64,000 nucleotides of DNA from Enterococcus sp. DIV2402 (GTDB lineage Bacteria; Bacillota; Bacilli; Lactobacillales; Enterococcaceae), in assembly GCF_017426705.2 (NCBI RefSeq), contig NZ_CP147251.1, positions 2,826,501-2,890,500 on the forward strand, given 5' to 3'. The notes beneath the pieces are model-generated. The model was not told the DNA's origin and ran no database searches. It worked only from the letters and a program-made list of their open reading frames with translations. The position numbers and the translations under genes are program-made. Of the stretch, positions 18,395-27,206 are shown in pieces (the first letter of the stretch is position 1; the number at the start of each line of letters is the position of its first letter).

Positions 18395-19724
18395 GCTTTT
18401 CCTCCTTAATTTCAAGAACTTCAACTTTTGCTTGCCCATCTTGATAATGGACATCTAAAACATCGCCGACAGCTAACTCTTGAACTGATTTGACAACCGT
18501 TTCTTTGGTCGTATAGCTGTATCCACGTCCCATAATTTTTAGTGGGCTTAATAAATCCAGCGATTGAAGTGTTTGTTGAAATTGTCGTTGCTTCTGTTCA
18601 AAAATCAATTGCATTTGTTTATCTAAACGTTCTGACAAATAATTGACTTGTTGTTTTGACTCACGAACGCGTGCAGTTGGCACAACTTGCGCCAAACGAT
18701 GAATGGTTTGATTGGCTGTACGTTCTTTTTCATAAATTAATGTTTGCATTTGTTGCATTAAGCGTTGTTGTAGTTGATCTAACTTCAATGATTGTGCTTC
18801 ATATAATCGCTCGGGTTGACGGAATATATAGGAATTTTGTACGCGTTGGAAACGTTCATCTTTCCGTTGCATTTGATTAGCGTACGCTTGAATTAAACGC
18901 GCTTGACGTTCTTCAATTCGCAATAACTCCTCTGTCAAAACGGGAACTGCCAATTCAGCTGCTGCAGTTGGTGTTGCAGCTCGAACATCAGCAACTAAAT
19001 CAGCAATCGTCGTATCTGTCTCATGTCCAACAGAAGAAATAATCGGGGTCTTTGCTTCAAAAATGGCGCGAGCTACCCGTTCTTCATTAAAGGGCCATAA
19101 ATCTTCAATTGAACCGCCGCCACGCCCAATAATCATTGTATCAAAATTTCCCATCGCTTCTACGCGTCCAATGTTTTTCACCACATCATCCGCTGCTTTA
19201 GCTCCTTGAACAACTGTTGGGAATAATACAATTTGAGCAATTGGATATCTTCGTCGTGTCGTGGTAATAATATCACGAATAACTGCCCCACTTGGACTAG
19301 TAAGCACTGCAATCCGTTTCGGATATTTCGGCAATATTTTTTTTGGTGCTTGAAATAAACCTTCTTTATCTAATTTGGCTTTTAACTGTTCATACGCTTG
19401 ATACAATGCGCCTACTCCATCAGGTTCCATATGCTCAACATAGATTTGATAATTCCCACTAGCTTCGTACAAAGAAATACGCCCAACAGCCATCACTTTC
19501 ATCCCTTCTTCGGGTCTGAAAGCGAGTTTGTCAAACGCTCCTTTGAACATTACTGCTGAAATTTTAGCACCATCATCTTTTAAGCTGAAATACTGATGAT
19601 TTGGACGCAAACGAAAATTTGAAATTTCTCCAGTTAAAAACACTCGTTCTAAATACGGATCAACATCAAATTTTCGCTTTAAGTATTTCGTCAGCGCAGT
19701 CACAGACAAATACTTCTGTGTCAT
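18375..19724 (-). CDS. xseA: Exodeoxyribonuclease VII large subunit
   Basis: Catalytic subunit of exonuclease VII. The 449-residue protein has an N-terminal OB-fold (about 1-100; [21 protein letters not shown]), then the catalytic domain with [15 protein letters not shown], the conserved [18 protein letters not shown] segment near 195-212 and [21 protein letters not shown] long coiled-coil rich in Gln and Arg follows, then a C-terminal XseB-contact segment (RGYSYTTKE). It is one base downstream of folD's operon partner order (xseA follows folD on the transcript) and is tightly packed with both neighbours. Confidence 0.96.
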   Translation of the reverse strand: MTQKYLSVTALTKYLKRKFDVDPYLERVFLTGEISNFRLRPNHQYFSLKDDGAKISAVMFKGAFDKLAFRPEEGMKVMAVGRISLYEASGNYQIYVEHMEPDGVGALYQAYEQLKAKLDKEGLFQAPKKILPKYPKRIAVLTSPSGAVIRDIITTTRRRYPIAQIVLFPTVVQGAKAADDVVKNIGRVEAMGNFDTMIIGRGGGSIEDLWPFNEERVARAIFEAKTPIISSVGHETDTTIADLVADVRAATPTAAAELAVPVLTEELLRIEERQARLIQAYANQMQRKDERFQRVQNSYIFRQPERLYEAQSLKLDQLQQRLMQQMQTLIYEKERTANQTIHRLAQVVPTARVRESKQQVNYLSERLDKQMQLIFEQKQRQFQQTLQSLDLLSPLKIMGRGYSYTTKETVVKSVQELAVGDVLDVHYQDGQAKVEVLEIKEEKHDKSNI

Positions 19725-19725
19725 T

Positions 19726-20580
19726 TTATTTTTCTATCTCCTGACGTTTTGCCGCTTCAACGGTTTGCATCATTAACATGGTAATTGTCATTGGGCCAAC
19801 CCCTTTTGGTACAGGCGTGATATAACCTGCAATTGGTTCTACTTCGTCAAATTTCACATCCCCAATTAATTTACCTTCTGGACTGCGATTCATCCCTACA
19901 TCGATGACAACAGCACCTTCTTTAACGAACTCTTTGGTCACAAAATGGCCTCGGCCAATTGCCACAACTAAAATATCGGCTTGTTTGGCAACTTCTGGTA
20001 AATTTTTTGTACGTGAATGTGTCATCGTAACCGTCGCATTTTTAGCTAATAATAATTGTCCCATTGGTTTACCCACGATATTGCTACGACCGATAACTAC
20101 GGCATTTTTTCCTTCTAAATCAATATTGTATGCTTCAAACATCTTCATAATACCATATGGCGTACAAGGAATCATTTCAGGCGCGCCGGCAAATAGACGT
20201 CCTAGATTCATTGGATGAAAACCATCGACATCTTTTTTAGGATCAATTGCTAATAAAATTTTCTCTTCATCAATATGGTTTGGTAAAGGAAGTTGGACTA
20301 AAATGCCATGAAAAGCTGGATCTTGGTTGTATTTTTCAATTTCTGCCAACAACTCATCTTCAGTAATTGTAGCTGGATAACGTTCTACTTTTGAATGAAT
20401 CCCGATACGTGTTGCTGCCAATTCTTTGTTTTTGACATAGGTTTGACTAGCTGGATTTTCACCAACTAATAAAACAACTAACCCTGGTTGAAGATTTTTT
20501 TTGACTAATTGTTGGACCTCTAAACGAATTTCTTCTTGCATTTTTTCTGCTAATTCTTTTCCATTGATTAATACACCCAT
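19726..20580 (-). CDS. folD: Bifunctional methylenetetrahydrofolate dehydrogenase/cyclohydrolase
   Basis: Interconverts 5,10-methylene- and 10-formyl-tetrahydrofolate using NADP, supplying one-carbon units for purine and formyl-Met synthesis. Catalytic Lys lies in YVKNKELAA; further marks are [10 protein letters not shown] (about 76-85), [11 protein letters not shown], and the Rossmann loop [14 protein letters not shown]. Start chosen at 20580 ([10 protein letters not shown]), giving the usual 284 residues; the upstream extension is hydrophobic and unrelated. A GGGGG ribosome site is 12 bases upstream. A strong terminator behind nusB separates it from the preceding gene, and an extended -10 (TGTTAAAAT) is nearby. 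Confidence 0.95.
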   Translation of the reverse strand: MGVLINGKELAEKMQEEIRLEVQQLVKKNLQPGLVVLLVGENPASQTYVKNKELAATRIGIHSKVERYPATITEDELLAEIEKYNQDPAFHGILVQLPLPNHIDEEKILLAIDPKKDVDGFHPMNLGRLFAGAPEMIPCTPYGIMKMFEAYNIDLEGKNAVVIGRSNIVGKPMGQLLLAKNATVTMTHSRTKNLPEVAKQADILVVAIGRGHFVTKEFVKEGAVVIDVGMNRSPEGKLIGDVKFDEVEPIAGYITPVPKGVGPMTITMLMMQTVEAAKRQEIEK

Positions 20581-20747
20581 TTTGTTAAATAGCCCCCTTG
20601 CATTTTTTAACATTTTAACACATATTGATTTCTCAAAAAATATTTTCATTATCATTTTCAAAAAAACATTCATTTTCGTTCGTGTATTCGGTATAAAAAA
20701 CGAAAATTCGAGTTATCCCATCCATAATCTTCGTTAATTCGTTGTAG

Positions 20748-20783
20748 AAAAGAAGCTAGCCTATTCGCTAGCTTCTAATTTAT
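20748..20783 (-). terminator. Rho-independent terminator after nusB
   Basis: Minus-strand arms AGAAGCTAGC and GCTAGCTTCT enclose a six-base loop and are followed by TTTTCT. The first arm overlaps the last codons of nusB. It isolates asp23-nusB from folD. Confidence 0.88.
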
Positions 20784-21210
20784 TATTGATAGTTGATAAC
20801 ACACCATTGATAAACTTACGTGATTGATCATCACTAAAGGTTTTTGCTAATTCAATTGCTTCATTTAAAGCAACTTTATTGGGAACATTATCGACATACA
20901 ACATTTCAAATAATGCGATACGTAAAATAGTTACATCCATTTTAGAAAGACGTTGTAGACTCCAACCACGGCGTAAATGCTCTTGAATCATTTTATCCAA
21001 TGATTCTTTATTTTCACAAACACCAGTTACTAATAAATCTAGATAGGTCGGTATAAAATTTTCGTGTTCTTCATCAATCATATCTTCATGTTCTAATTCA
21101 ATCGCATGAAAAATGGCGTCTTTTTTCTCTAAATCTTGATTGAAATCTAACGGAAATAGTGCCTGAACAGCCATTTGTCTGATTTCATGTCTTGATAATT
21201 CTTTACTCAT
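20761..21210 (-). CDS. nusB: Transcription antitermination factor NusB
   Basis: A 149-residue all-helical protein that with NusE (S10) binds boxA and promotes processive rRNA transcription. Marks are SRHEIRQMAVQALFPLDF at the N-terminus and the C-terminal FSDDQSRKFINGVLSTI. Start chosen at 21210 (MSKELSRHE), preceded by GAGGAAG; the longer frame overlaps the upstream gene. It overlaps the Asp23-family gene by 8 bases, so the two are coupled. The Asp23-nusB pair is widely conserved in Firmicutes. Confidence 0.95.
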   Translation of the reverse strand: MSKELSRHEIRQMAVQALFPLDFNQDLEKKDAIFHAIELEHEDMIDEEHENFIPTYLDLLVTGVCENKESLDKMIQEHLRRGWSLQRLSKMDVTILRIALFEMLYVDNVPNKVALNEAIELAKTFSDDQSRKFINGVLSTINNKLEASE

Positions 21211-21628
21211 TTTCTTCCTCGTCATTTCCAAATAGTTCTTCTAAATCCAATTGTTCTGGTTTTTCTGGGACAACCGCCATCACATGAATATTCACTTCTG
21301 ACAAATTAACATCTGTCATAAATAAAACTTGTTCTTTCACACGTTTTTGCATTTCCATTGCTACTTTTGGTACAGAAACCCCATATTTCATATAGGTATA
21401 GATGTCTACTTTGATACCAGTATCGTCCATTTCTAAACGAACACCTTTACCATAAGCAGAACGACCTAATAGTTCTGTTACGTTATTTGCGAATGTGCTT
21501 TGCATACGGTATACGCCATCTACTTTTGAAGCAGCAATACCAATAATTACTTCAATCACTTCAGGAGCAATGACAATTTCCCCTAATTCTTGATTAGCAT
21601 CTAATACGAAATTTTTTTCATCGACCAT
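21203..21628 (-). CDS. Asp23/Gls24-family envelope stress response protein (YqhY-like)
   Basis: A 141-residue Asp23/Gls24-family protein with the core GEIVIAPEVIEVIIGIAASKVDGV and the VKVDIYTYMKYGVSVPKVAMEMQ beta-rich segment. The nusB-linked member corresponds to YqhY of Bacillus, a regulator connected with acetyl-CoA carboxylase activity and lipid synthesis; other members are cell-surface or membrane-associated stress proteins. Start chosen at 21628 (MVDEKNF), 8 bases from GGAGG. The acidic C-terminus (ELFGNDEEENE) overlaps nusB. The efp gene often found between the M24 peptidase and this gene is missing here. Confidence 0.9.
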   Translation of the reverse strand: MVDEKNFVLDANQELGEIVIAPEVIEVIIGIAASKVDGVYRMQSTFANNVTELLGRSAYGKGVRLEMDDTGIKVDIYTYMKYGVSVPKVAMEMQKRVKEQVLFMTDVNLSEVNIHVMAVVPEKPEQLDLEELFGNDEEENE

Positions 21629-21708
21629 TCTAAATTCCTCCATCTCTGAATACGATTTAACCTTCTGCGGTATTTTAGATAAACAGATACCACTGAAAAA
21701 AATCTTAC

Positions 21709-21792
21709 AGTTCAAAACCTATGTTGACAGTCCTCAAACAATCCTTACCACTGTTTTTTTCTAGTGGAGAATGAGCCTGAACTTCGATTATA
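21709..21792 (-). promoter_or_regulatory. Candidate promoter and folded leader of asp23-nusB
   Basis: The minus strand has TATAAT at 21792-21787, placing the transcript start near 21780. The first bases of the transcript (AGTTCA, 21783-21778) are complementary to TGAACT at 21714-21709, enclosing an inner hairpin CCACT/AGTGG (21767-21763 with 21752-21748). The leader is about 150 bases long before the ATG. The -35 region is weak. This could be a regulatory leader or a stabilising 5' structure; I know no named family for it. Confidence 0.4.
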
Positions 21793-21846
21793 GTTTATCA
21801 TTTAATCACCAGATAAGCTATAAAAAGTCCTCTTATTCAGTCGAAA

Positions 21847-22911
21847 TTACAAGATGATTAATTCTTTTGGCGAATGTGTTAAAACTTTATTTCCTGTTTC
21901 AGTAATCAATAAATCATCTTCAATCCGAACGCCGCCAATTCCTGGTAAATAGATTCCTGGTTCATCGGTAATGATATTGCCTGGCACAAAAGCTTTCTCA
22001 GCACGGAAAGAAACATTCGGTCCTTCATGAATCTCTAAGCCAATCCCATGGCCGGTAGAGTGGCCAAATGCTTCACCATAACCAAAGGAAGCAATATAAT
22101 CTCGAGCCACTGCGTCTAATTCAATCCCTGTCATTCCAGGTTTAGCTGCTTCTAAAACCTGCAATTGCGCATCTAAAACAATTTGATAAATTTCTTTTAA
22201 TTTTTCTCCTGGATCACCAATCGCAAATGTACGAGTCATATCAGAAACATAACCATTATAATAACAGCCAAAGTCAAGTGTAATTAAATCCCCTTGCTCG
22301 ATGATTTTGTTACTTGCTACCCCATGCGGCATAGCTGAACGGACACCACTAGCTACAATTGTTTCAAACGAGACACTTGTCGCACCTAACGAACGCATAA
22401 AGAAGTCTAATTGATTGGCTACTTCAATTTCTGTCATACCAGGACGAACCATTTTTAAGATATGTGAAAAGGCTTGATCTGCAATATGACAAGCTTGTTG
22501 AATCGTTGCAATCTCTGTTTCGTCTTTTACTTCGCGTAAATTTTCAATCATGCCAGCAATAGGAACCAAGGCAGACTCTTCAATGATATCTTCTAAAACA
22601 GTATATTCTGCAAAACTAACTTGTGTCTCTTCAAAAGCCAATGCGTTAATTTCCTCTTCTTGACAGATACGAGCAACTTCATCAAAAATCGGACCGGCAT
22701 TTTTGACGATTTCATATCCTTGTGCTTGTTTTGCTGCTTGTTCTGTATAACGAAAATCAGTCACAAAAAAAGCTTTGTCTAATGTAATAACTGCTAATCC
22801 TGTTGTACCAGTGAAATTTGTTAAATAACGAAGATTGTAAGGACTCGTAACTAAGAAACCGTCTATCGCTTCTTTTTTCATTGCTTCACGTAATTTTTGT
22901 ACTCGTAACAT
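21847..22911 (-). CDS. M24B family Xaa-Pro peptidase
   Basis: A 354-residue aminopeptidase P/prolidase-type metallopeptidase that cleaves at Xaa-Pro bonds. An N-terminal creatinase-like domain (1-125; GFLVTSPYNLRYLTNFTGTTG) precedes the pita-bread domain with two metal Asp in TLDFGCYYNGYVSDMTR, the His in HSTGHGIGLEIHEGP, Glu in TDEPGIYLPGIGG and the last Glu in VRIEDD. It is cytoplasmic, having no signal peptide. In many Firmicutes it is followed by efp; here it is followed by a gap and the Asp23 gene. Confidence 0.93.
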   Translation of the reverse strand: MLRVQKLREAMKKEAIDGFLVTSPYNLRYLTNFTGTTGLAVITLDKAFFVTDFRYTEQAAKQAQGYEIVKNAGPIFDEVARICQEEEINALAFEETQVSFAEYTVLEDIIEESALVPIAGMIENLREVKDETEIATIQQACHIADQAFSHILKMVRPGMTEIEVANQLDFFMRSLGATSVSFETIVASGVRSAMPHGVASNKIIEQGDLITLDFGCYYNGYVSDMTRTFAIGDPGEKLKEIYQIVLDAQLQVLEAAKPGMTGIELDAVARDYIASFGYGEAFGHSTGHGIGLEIHEGPNVSFRAEKAFVPGNIITDEPGIYLPGIGGVRIEDDLLITETGNKVLTHSPKELIIL

Positions 22912-22988
22912 GTTATTCCTTCTTTCCCTTTAAATTCATTTTTCATTATAACAAACTTCGTCTTAAAGAGAAAAGAGTAGACTTATAA

Positions 22989-23025
22989 AAGCAAAAGACG
23001 AATCAATGTCTTCACTGATTCGTCT
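22989..23025 (-). terminator. Rho-independent terminator after the GlsB-type gene
   Basis: Arms AGACGAATCA and TGATTCGTCT enclose a 10-base loop; read leftward the stem is followed by TTTTGCTTTT. It lies between the GlsB-type gene and the M24 peptidase gene. Confidence 0.85.
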
Positions 23026-23030
23026 GTTAA

Positions 23031-23270
23031 TTATTTACTTTTTCCAAAGAAAAATGAAATGACTGCTGCAAAAATAACTGCTCCTAAAATAGATGGAATA
23101 ATCGCCATTCCAGCTACATTAGGTCCCCAGCTACTGAATAAACTTTCTCCAATTGAAGAACCAATAATACCTGCAATAATATTAAATAAACAGCCACGTT
23201 TTTCTCCGGTAATGGAACCTGCGATTGCGCCGATAACCGCACCGACAATCAATACCCATAACCAATGCAT
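23031..23270 (-). CDS. GlsB/YeaQ/YmgE-family small membrane stress protein
   Basis: A 79-residue hydrophobic protein with three likely membrane segments and glycine-rich motifs (VGAVIGAIAGSITG, CLFNIIAGIIGSSIGESL, SILGAVIFAAVISFFFGK), matching the transglycosylase-associated/GlsB family. In enterococci GlsB is linked with general and bile stress. Start set at 23270 (MHWLWVL), 8 bases from AGGAGG. It appears monocistronic with its own terminator. The exact molecular role is unknown. Confidence 0.88.
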   Translation of the reverse strand: MHWLWVLIVGAVIGAIAGSITGEKRGCLFNIIAGIIGSSIGESLFSSWGPNVAGMAIIPSILGAVIFAAVISFFFGKSK

Positions 23271-23350
23271 ATGAAGCACCTCCTTATACATGATACTATT
23301 ATTCTAACACACACGCTTCGTTGCAGAAAATAATATCTATATAAGGTAAG

Positions 23351-23725
23351 TTATTTTTTCTTCCCAATAGAGAGTACGCCACGTTTGATAACATCGAAAA
23401 AGCTCAATGAATGGACCATTCGACTAGGCTCCACGTATGCTCTTATTGCTCGTAGCACTACTTTCGGTTGTTTTGAAGCAAACGTATATGTTCCATTACG
23501 TTTCGTTTGAATTGCGTAACGCGGAATCCATTTCCCTTTGAACAAGACAGAAGCAACAACGTAATCAACTTCTTCCCAAGGGATTTGAATGAATTTTCGC
23601 GCATCGCGATCGTTATAAAATTCAAATCCTTTATCGCCAATCATAATTTTTCCATAATCTGTTAGTCCTGTAAAAGCTGTTGCGTTGATAACTAGATCAA
23701 CTTTTGTATTTAACGATTGAACCAT
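23351..23725 (-). CDS. manO: DUF956 protein ManO, mannose PTS accessory
   Basis: A 124-residue DUF956 protein, the family regularly encoded last in mannose PTS operons of Lactobacillales and Listeria (ManO). Recognisable blocks are ATAFTGLTDYGKIMIGDKGFEF and IQIPWEEVDYVVASVLFKG. The sequence has no membrane helix, and its function is not established; a regulatory role in mannose PTS expression is often suggested. Start chosen at 23725 (MVQSLNTK) with a GAGGTG ribosome site. A hairpin between it and the EIID gene suggests attenuated readthrough from the PTS operon. Confidence 0.88.
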   Translation of the reverse strand: MVQSLNTKVDLVINATAFTGLTDYGKIMIGDKGFEFYNDRDARKFIQIPWEEVDYVVASVLFKGKWIPRYAIQTKRNGTYTFASKQPKVVLRAIRAYVEPSRMVHSLSFFDVIKRGVLSIGKKK

Positions 23726-23798
23726 CTTTTTCACCTCATATTTTTCTATTAGTATAGCGTTTTTCATTCCAACTTGTAAAATCAAATTATGTAAAGAA

Positions 23799-23837
23799 AA
23801 CCAGACGAAGAAACGTTTCTTGTCTGGTTTCGTTTGA
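23799..23837 (-). terminator. Hairpin between mannose EIID gene and manO
   Basis: Imperfect arms AAACCAGAC and GTCTGGTTT with inner AGAAACGTTTCT pairing form a long stem followed by TTTCTTT on the minus strand. It is weaker in its T-tract than most terminators here, which is compatible with partial readthrough into manO. Confidence 0.65.
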
Positions 23838-23842
23838 AATAA

Positions 23843-24757
23843 TTATAATAATCCGATAACGTGGCCTAAGATACCAACAACGAATAATCCAAGGATAATC
23901 ACGATTGGTGAAACTTTTTTCTTCAATAACCACATACATAAGAATGTCAATAATAGTCCTGCTAAACCAGGAATCAATTGATCTAAGTTATCTTGTAATG
24001 TTGTGACTTGGATATTAGACAATGCTTTACCAGCTGCGATATCACCAAAGACTGATTGCAATCCTTCACCTGTCATTTGAACTTTATCCCATTCGATATA
24101 AGCACCTGGTGAAAGTTCAACTTCTGAAACAGTTGGAACAAAACTAATATTTACCCATCGTTGGACTAAGGATGCCAAGACGAACATACCTAGAATCGAA
24201 GCACCTTTTGTTACATCTTGTAATAAACCACCAGATAAATCATCTGTAATTGCTGAACCTGCTTTATAACCAAATTCTTGTGTATACCACATGAATGCCC
24301 AACGAATAATATTCCATGCTAGGAAGAAAATGATTGGACCTAAGATATTTCCACCCATGGCTAGTGATGCACCTAATGCACCTAACATTGGACGTACAGT
24401 GAACCAGAATACTGGATCACCGATACCGGCTAAAGGACCCATCATCCCAACTTTTACCCCTTGAACTGCTACATCATCCACAGCTGCTCCGTTGGCACGT
24501 TCTTCTTCTAAGGCTAATGTTACACCCAAAATTGGTGATGCGATATATGGATGTGTGTTAAAGAATTCCAAGTGGCGTTTTAACGCTGCTGCGCGGTCTT
24601 CTTTTGTTTTATATAATTTTTTAATTGCTGGAATCATTGAAAAGGCGAACCCGCCGTTTTGCATACGTTCATAGTTCCAAGATCCTTGGATAAATGTTGA
24701 ACGCCATGCAACAGCTAAACGGTCTCTTTTCGTTAATTGAATTTTTTCTTCTGCCAT
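23843..24757 (-). CDS. PTS mannose-family EIID component
   Basis: The 304-residue membrane subunit IID of a mannose/glucose-family phosphotransferase permease, which together with IIC moves the sugar. Family marks: TKRDRLAVAWRSTFIQGSWNYERMQ at the N-terminus (residues 8-32), NTHPYIASPILGV, GVKVGMMGPLAGIGDPVFWF near 120-140, and two C-terminal hydrophobic segments. It is the fourth PTS gene after IIB, IIAB and IIC. By analogy with enterococcal mpt and listerial mptACD operons it is the main glucose/mannose uptake system and possibly a receptor for class IIa bacteriocins. Confidence 0.95.
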   Translation of the reverse strand: MAEEKIQLTKRDRLAVAWRSTFIQGSWNYERMQNGGFAFSMIPAIKKLYKTKEDRAAALKRHLEFFNTHPYIASPILGVTLALEEERANGAAVDDVAVQGVKVGMMGPLAGIGDPVFWFTVRPMLGALGASLAMGGNILGPIIFFLAWNIIRWAFMWYTQEFGYKAGSAITDDLSGGLLQDVTKGASILGMFVLASLVQRWVNISFVPTVSEVELSPGAYIEWDKVQMTGEGLQSVFGDIAAGKALSNIQVTTLQDNLDQLIPGLAGLLLTFLCMWLLKKKVSPIVIILGLFVVGILGHVIGLL

Positions 24758-24781
24758 TTTTCCTATTCCTCCTTTGAAAGA

Positions 24782-25594
24782 TTAATAATCGTTTAGAATG
24801 TCACCTAGAGGGTCACTTGCGTTTCCTCCGCCTCCACCTGTTGAAGAACCACCCATTTTAGATAGGTTCAAGTAGATAAGCGCTAAAGCAACACCGATTG
24901 CACCAATTCCGATAAGAGTCAAATCAGTAATGGCAGCTACAACAAATCCAAGAATGAAGAAAGGCCAAACTTCTTTGTTTGCCATCATGTTAATAACTAA
25001 TGCATAACCAACGGCTACAACCATACCACCGCCGATAGCCATACCTTCTGTTAACCATGCAGGCATTGATTCTAAACCAGATTGAACAACTGATGCTGGA
25101 ATAAATAGCAATGCAGCTGCTGGAATTGCAATACGAACACCTTGCATACAAATAGCTAAAATTTGTAAAATTTCGATTTTTCTATAGTTTCCTTCTTCAG
25201 CAGCGGCATCCATCATGTGAACTAATGGTACAGCTAATGTACGAACAACCATTGTTAAGAATAAACCAGCTACAGCTAGAGGAATAGCGATCGCAATTGC
25301 AGAAGGGATACCTGCTGCTCCTTGACCACCTAAAACTAAAATAATTGCTGCTGCAACTGATGCTAACGCTGCATCGGGTGCTACGGCTGCTCCAATGTTT
25401 GCCCATCCAAGAGCAATCATTTGTAATGATCCACCTAGCATAATCCCTGCTTCTAAATTCCCTGTTACTAATCCAATTAATGTACATGCTACCAATGGTT
25501 GATGGAATTGAAATTCATCCAAAATCCCTTCCATACCAGCTAAAAAGGCAACAGCAACAACCAATATCACTTGGATAAAATTTAAATCTGACAT
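24782..25594 (-). CDS. PTS mannose-family EIIC component
   Basis: A 270-residue polytopic permease subunit of the mannose family. It begins MSDLNFIQVILVVAVAFLAG and carries the conserved QFHQPLVACTLIGLVTGNLEAGIMLGGSLQMIALGW block, where LevR-type systems and class IIa bacteriocins are known to make contacts in the mptC/ManY homologues. A Gly-rich tail (SSTGGGGGNAS) precedes the C-terminus. Located between the EIIAB and EIID genes, with short spacers. Confidence 0.95.
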   Translation of the reverse strand: MSDLNFIQVILVVAVAFLAGMEGILDEFQFHQPLVACTLIGLVTGNLEAGIMLGGSLQMIALGWANIGAAVAPDAALASVAAAIILVLGGQGAAGIPSAIAIAIPLAVAGLFLTMVVRTLAVPLVHMMDAAAEEGNYRKIEILQILAICMQGVRIAIPAAALLFIPASVVQSGLESMPAWLTEGMAIGGGMVVAVGYALVINMMANKEVWPFFILGFVVAAITDLTLIGIGAIGVALALIYLNLSKMGGSSTGGGGGNASDPLGDILNDY

Positions 25595-25622
25595 GATAAA
25601 CCTCCTAGTTCAATTTATTTTT

Positions 25623-26609
25623 TTATTTCAACTCTGATTTTGCTTTATTTAATAATTCATCTAAATTAGCTCTAGAGTCATTTGGTACTTTACGAACATC
25701 GAATTTTAATCCTAATTCTTTTAATTTTTCATAAGATTTGACATCGTCTTTCCCCATAGATAATACGTTATTTACCACAACTTTACCGGTTGAATGCGCC
25801 ATTGAACCTACGTTTACTTCTTCAATTTCTACGCCACCTTCAACTGCACGAACAACATCTTGTGGATTTTCAAATAATAATAATGCTTTTGTTGAACCAA
25901 AGCGTGGATCTTTTGCTACTTCAATCATTTTATCAATTGGAACGACATTTGCTTTTACTCCTGGTGGGGCTGCTTGTTCAATCAGACGTTTTCTCAAATC
26001 GTCTTTAGCTACAGCATCACTAACGACAATAATACGTGTTGGCTGTGTTGCTTTTGTCCAAGCCGTTGCTACTTGACCATGTAATAAACGTGAATCAATA
26101 CGTGCTAAGACGTATTTAATTTTGCCATCGCCCACAACTGTTCCTGGAGGAAGTGCTCCTTTTGGTGTAGCATCATCTGTTGCTTGAGCAGGTGCAGCAA
26201 CTTCTGGTTCTAATTCTTCTGGTTTAATTTTGACACCATCGCGCGCAGTGTTTAAAATTGCTGCGGCAATATCTTGTGCCGAATTCATTGAAAAACGAGA
26301 AGCATAGGCTTCAATCACCATTGGTAAATTCATACCTGAAACAATTGCCCACTTATCTTTATGACCTTCTAATAAATTATTAGCTTGGTTAAAGGGGGTT
26401 CCTCCCCACAGATCAACTAAGAAAAGAACTTCTTCTTGGTCATCAAATGAATTAATTGCTTCTTGCATTTTTGCTTTGATGTCATCTGGACCTTCACTTG
26501 GTGCTAATACACAAGCAGCTACGTTTTCTTGTTCACCGAAAATCATCGCTCCTGATTGCAAAATCCCTTTAGCGAAATCTCCATGACTTGCTAGGATAAT
26601 TCCTACCAT
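25623..26609 (-). CDS. PTS mannose-family EIIAB component
   Basis: A 328-residue cytoplasmic phosphotransfer protein with two domains joined by a linker rich in Ala, Pro and Glu (about 140-165). The EIIA domain has phospho-His in GIILASHGDFAKGI (His9); the EIIB domain has its phospho-His in LARIDSRLLHGQVATAW near 180. It passes phosphate from HPr to the incoming hexose. It also is expected to control the LevR-type activator encoded upstream by phosphorylating its PRD domain. Confidence 0.96.
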   Translation of the reverse strand: MVGIILASHGDFAKGILQSGAMIFGEQENVAACVLAPSEGPDDIKAKMQEAINSFDDQEEVLFLVDLWGGTPFNQANNLLEGHKDKWAIVSGMNLPMVIEAYASRFSMNSAQDIAAAILNTARDGVKIKPEELEPEVAAPAQATDDATPKGALPPGTVVGDGKIKYVLARIDSRLLHGQVATAWTKATQPTRIIVVSDAVAKDDLRKRLIEQAAPPGVKANVVPIDKMIEVAKDPRFGSTKALLLFENPQDVVRAVEGGVEIEEVNVGSMAHSTGKVVVNNVLSMGKDDVKSYEKLKELGLKFDVRKVPNDSRANLDELLNKAKSELK

Positions 26610-26645
26610 CTTCTTACCTCCTATTTTCTAAATTTCTATATTTCT

Positions 26646-27128
26646 TTACAACTTATCTAACAGTTCCATCAAATTGACTTTACGATCAGTTGGGACTTTG
26701 CGAACTTCTAATTCAATTCCTTGCTCATCTAAGTAACGAAAAGCGTCCGCATCTTGTTCATCGATTGAAACAAAATTTGTAATCATTCGTTTTCCTGCTG
26801 TAAAACGCATACCACCAATATTTAATGAATTCAATCTCATTCCTCCACGTATCAAACGTTCCACATCTTGCGGATTGGTAAATAATAACATGACTTTTTG
26901 TTCTTGAAATAATTGGTTATCGTAAACGTCTAACATACGCGAAACAGTTACGACATTGGATTTAATACCTGGTGGCGCTGCTTCTTGCAGTAAAAACTTT
27001 CGCAGTGAATCATTAGCTACTTCATCACTAACGACAATAATACGATTAATATTAATTTGTTTTGCCCAAGCTGTAGCTACTTGCCCGTGAATCAATCGAT
27101 CATCGATTCTTGCTAATCGAATCTCCAT
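26646..27128 (-). CDS. Stand-alone PTS mannose/fructose/sorbose-family EIIB
   Basis: A 160-residue EIIB domain by itself, with the active site LARIDDRLIHGQVATAW (His15) intact. It parallels the EIIB half of the next gene (both share VVSD and FTNPQDVERLIRGG-type blocks), so the operon encodes two EIIB units of one family. It is the first gene after the sigma-54 promoter and has a GAGGCGAGG-type ribosome site. In related operons of enterococci and listeriae a small EIIB gene also stands first; whether it transports phosphate to sugar or to the regulator is open. Confidence 0.92.
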   Translation of the reverse strand: MEIRLARIDDRLIHGQVATAWAKQININRIIVVSDEVANDSLRKFLLQEAAPPGIKSNVVTVSRMLDVYDNQLFQEQKVMLLFTNPQDVERLIRGGMRLNSLNIGGMRFTAGKRMITNFVSIDEQDADAFRYLDEQGIELEVRKVPTDRKVNLMELLDKL

Positions 27129-27188
27129 TGCCTCGCCTCCTGTCTCTGGCTGTTAGTAATTTTCCACCTCCTCATGCACTTTAATACA

Positions 27189-27205
27189 AGCAAGAAGCGT
27201 GCCAA
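27189..27205 (-). promoter_or_regulatory. Sigma-54 (-24/-12) promoter of the mannose PTS operon
   Basis: The minus strand reads TTGGCACGCTTCTTGCTTG, an exact match to the sigma-54 consensus TGGCAC-N5-TTGCT with GG at 27203-27202 and GC at 27191-27190. It lies about 61 bases before the first PTS gene and downstream of a LevR-family sigma-54 activator gene. This fits known control of mpt operons by RpoN and MptR/ManR. Confidence 0.95.
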
Positions 27206-27206
27206 A

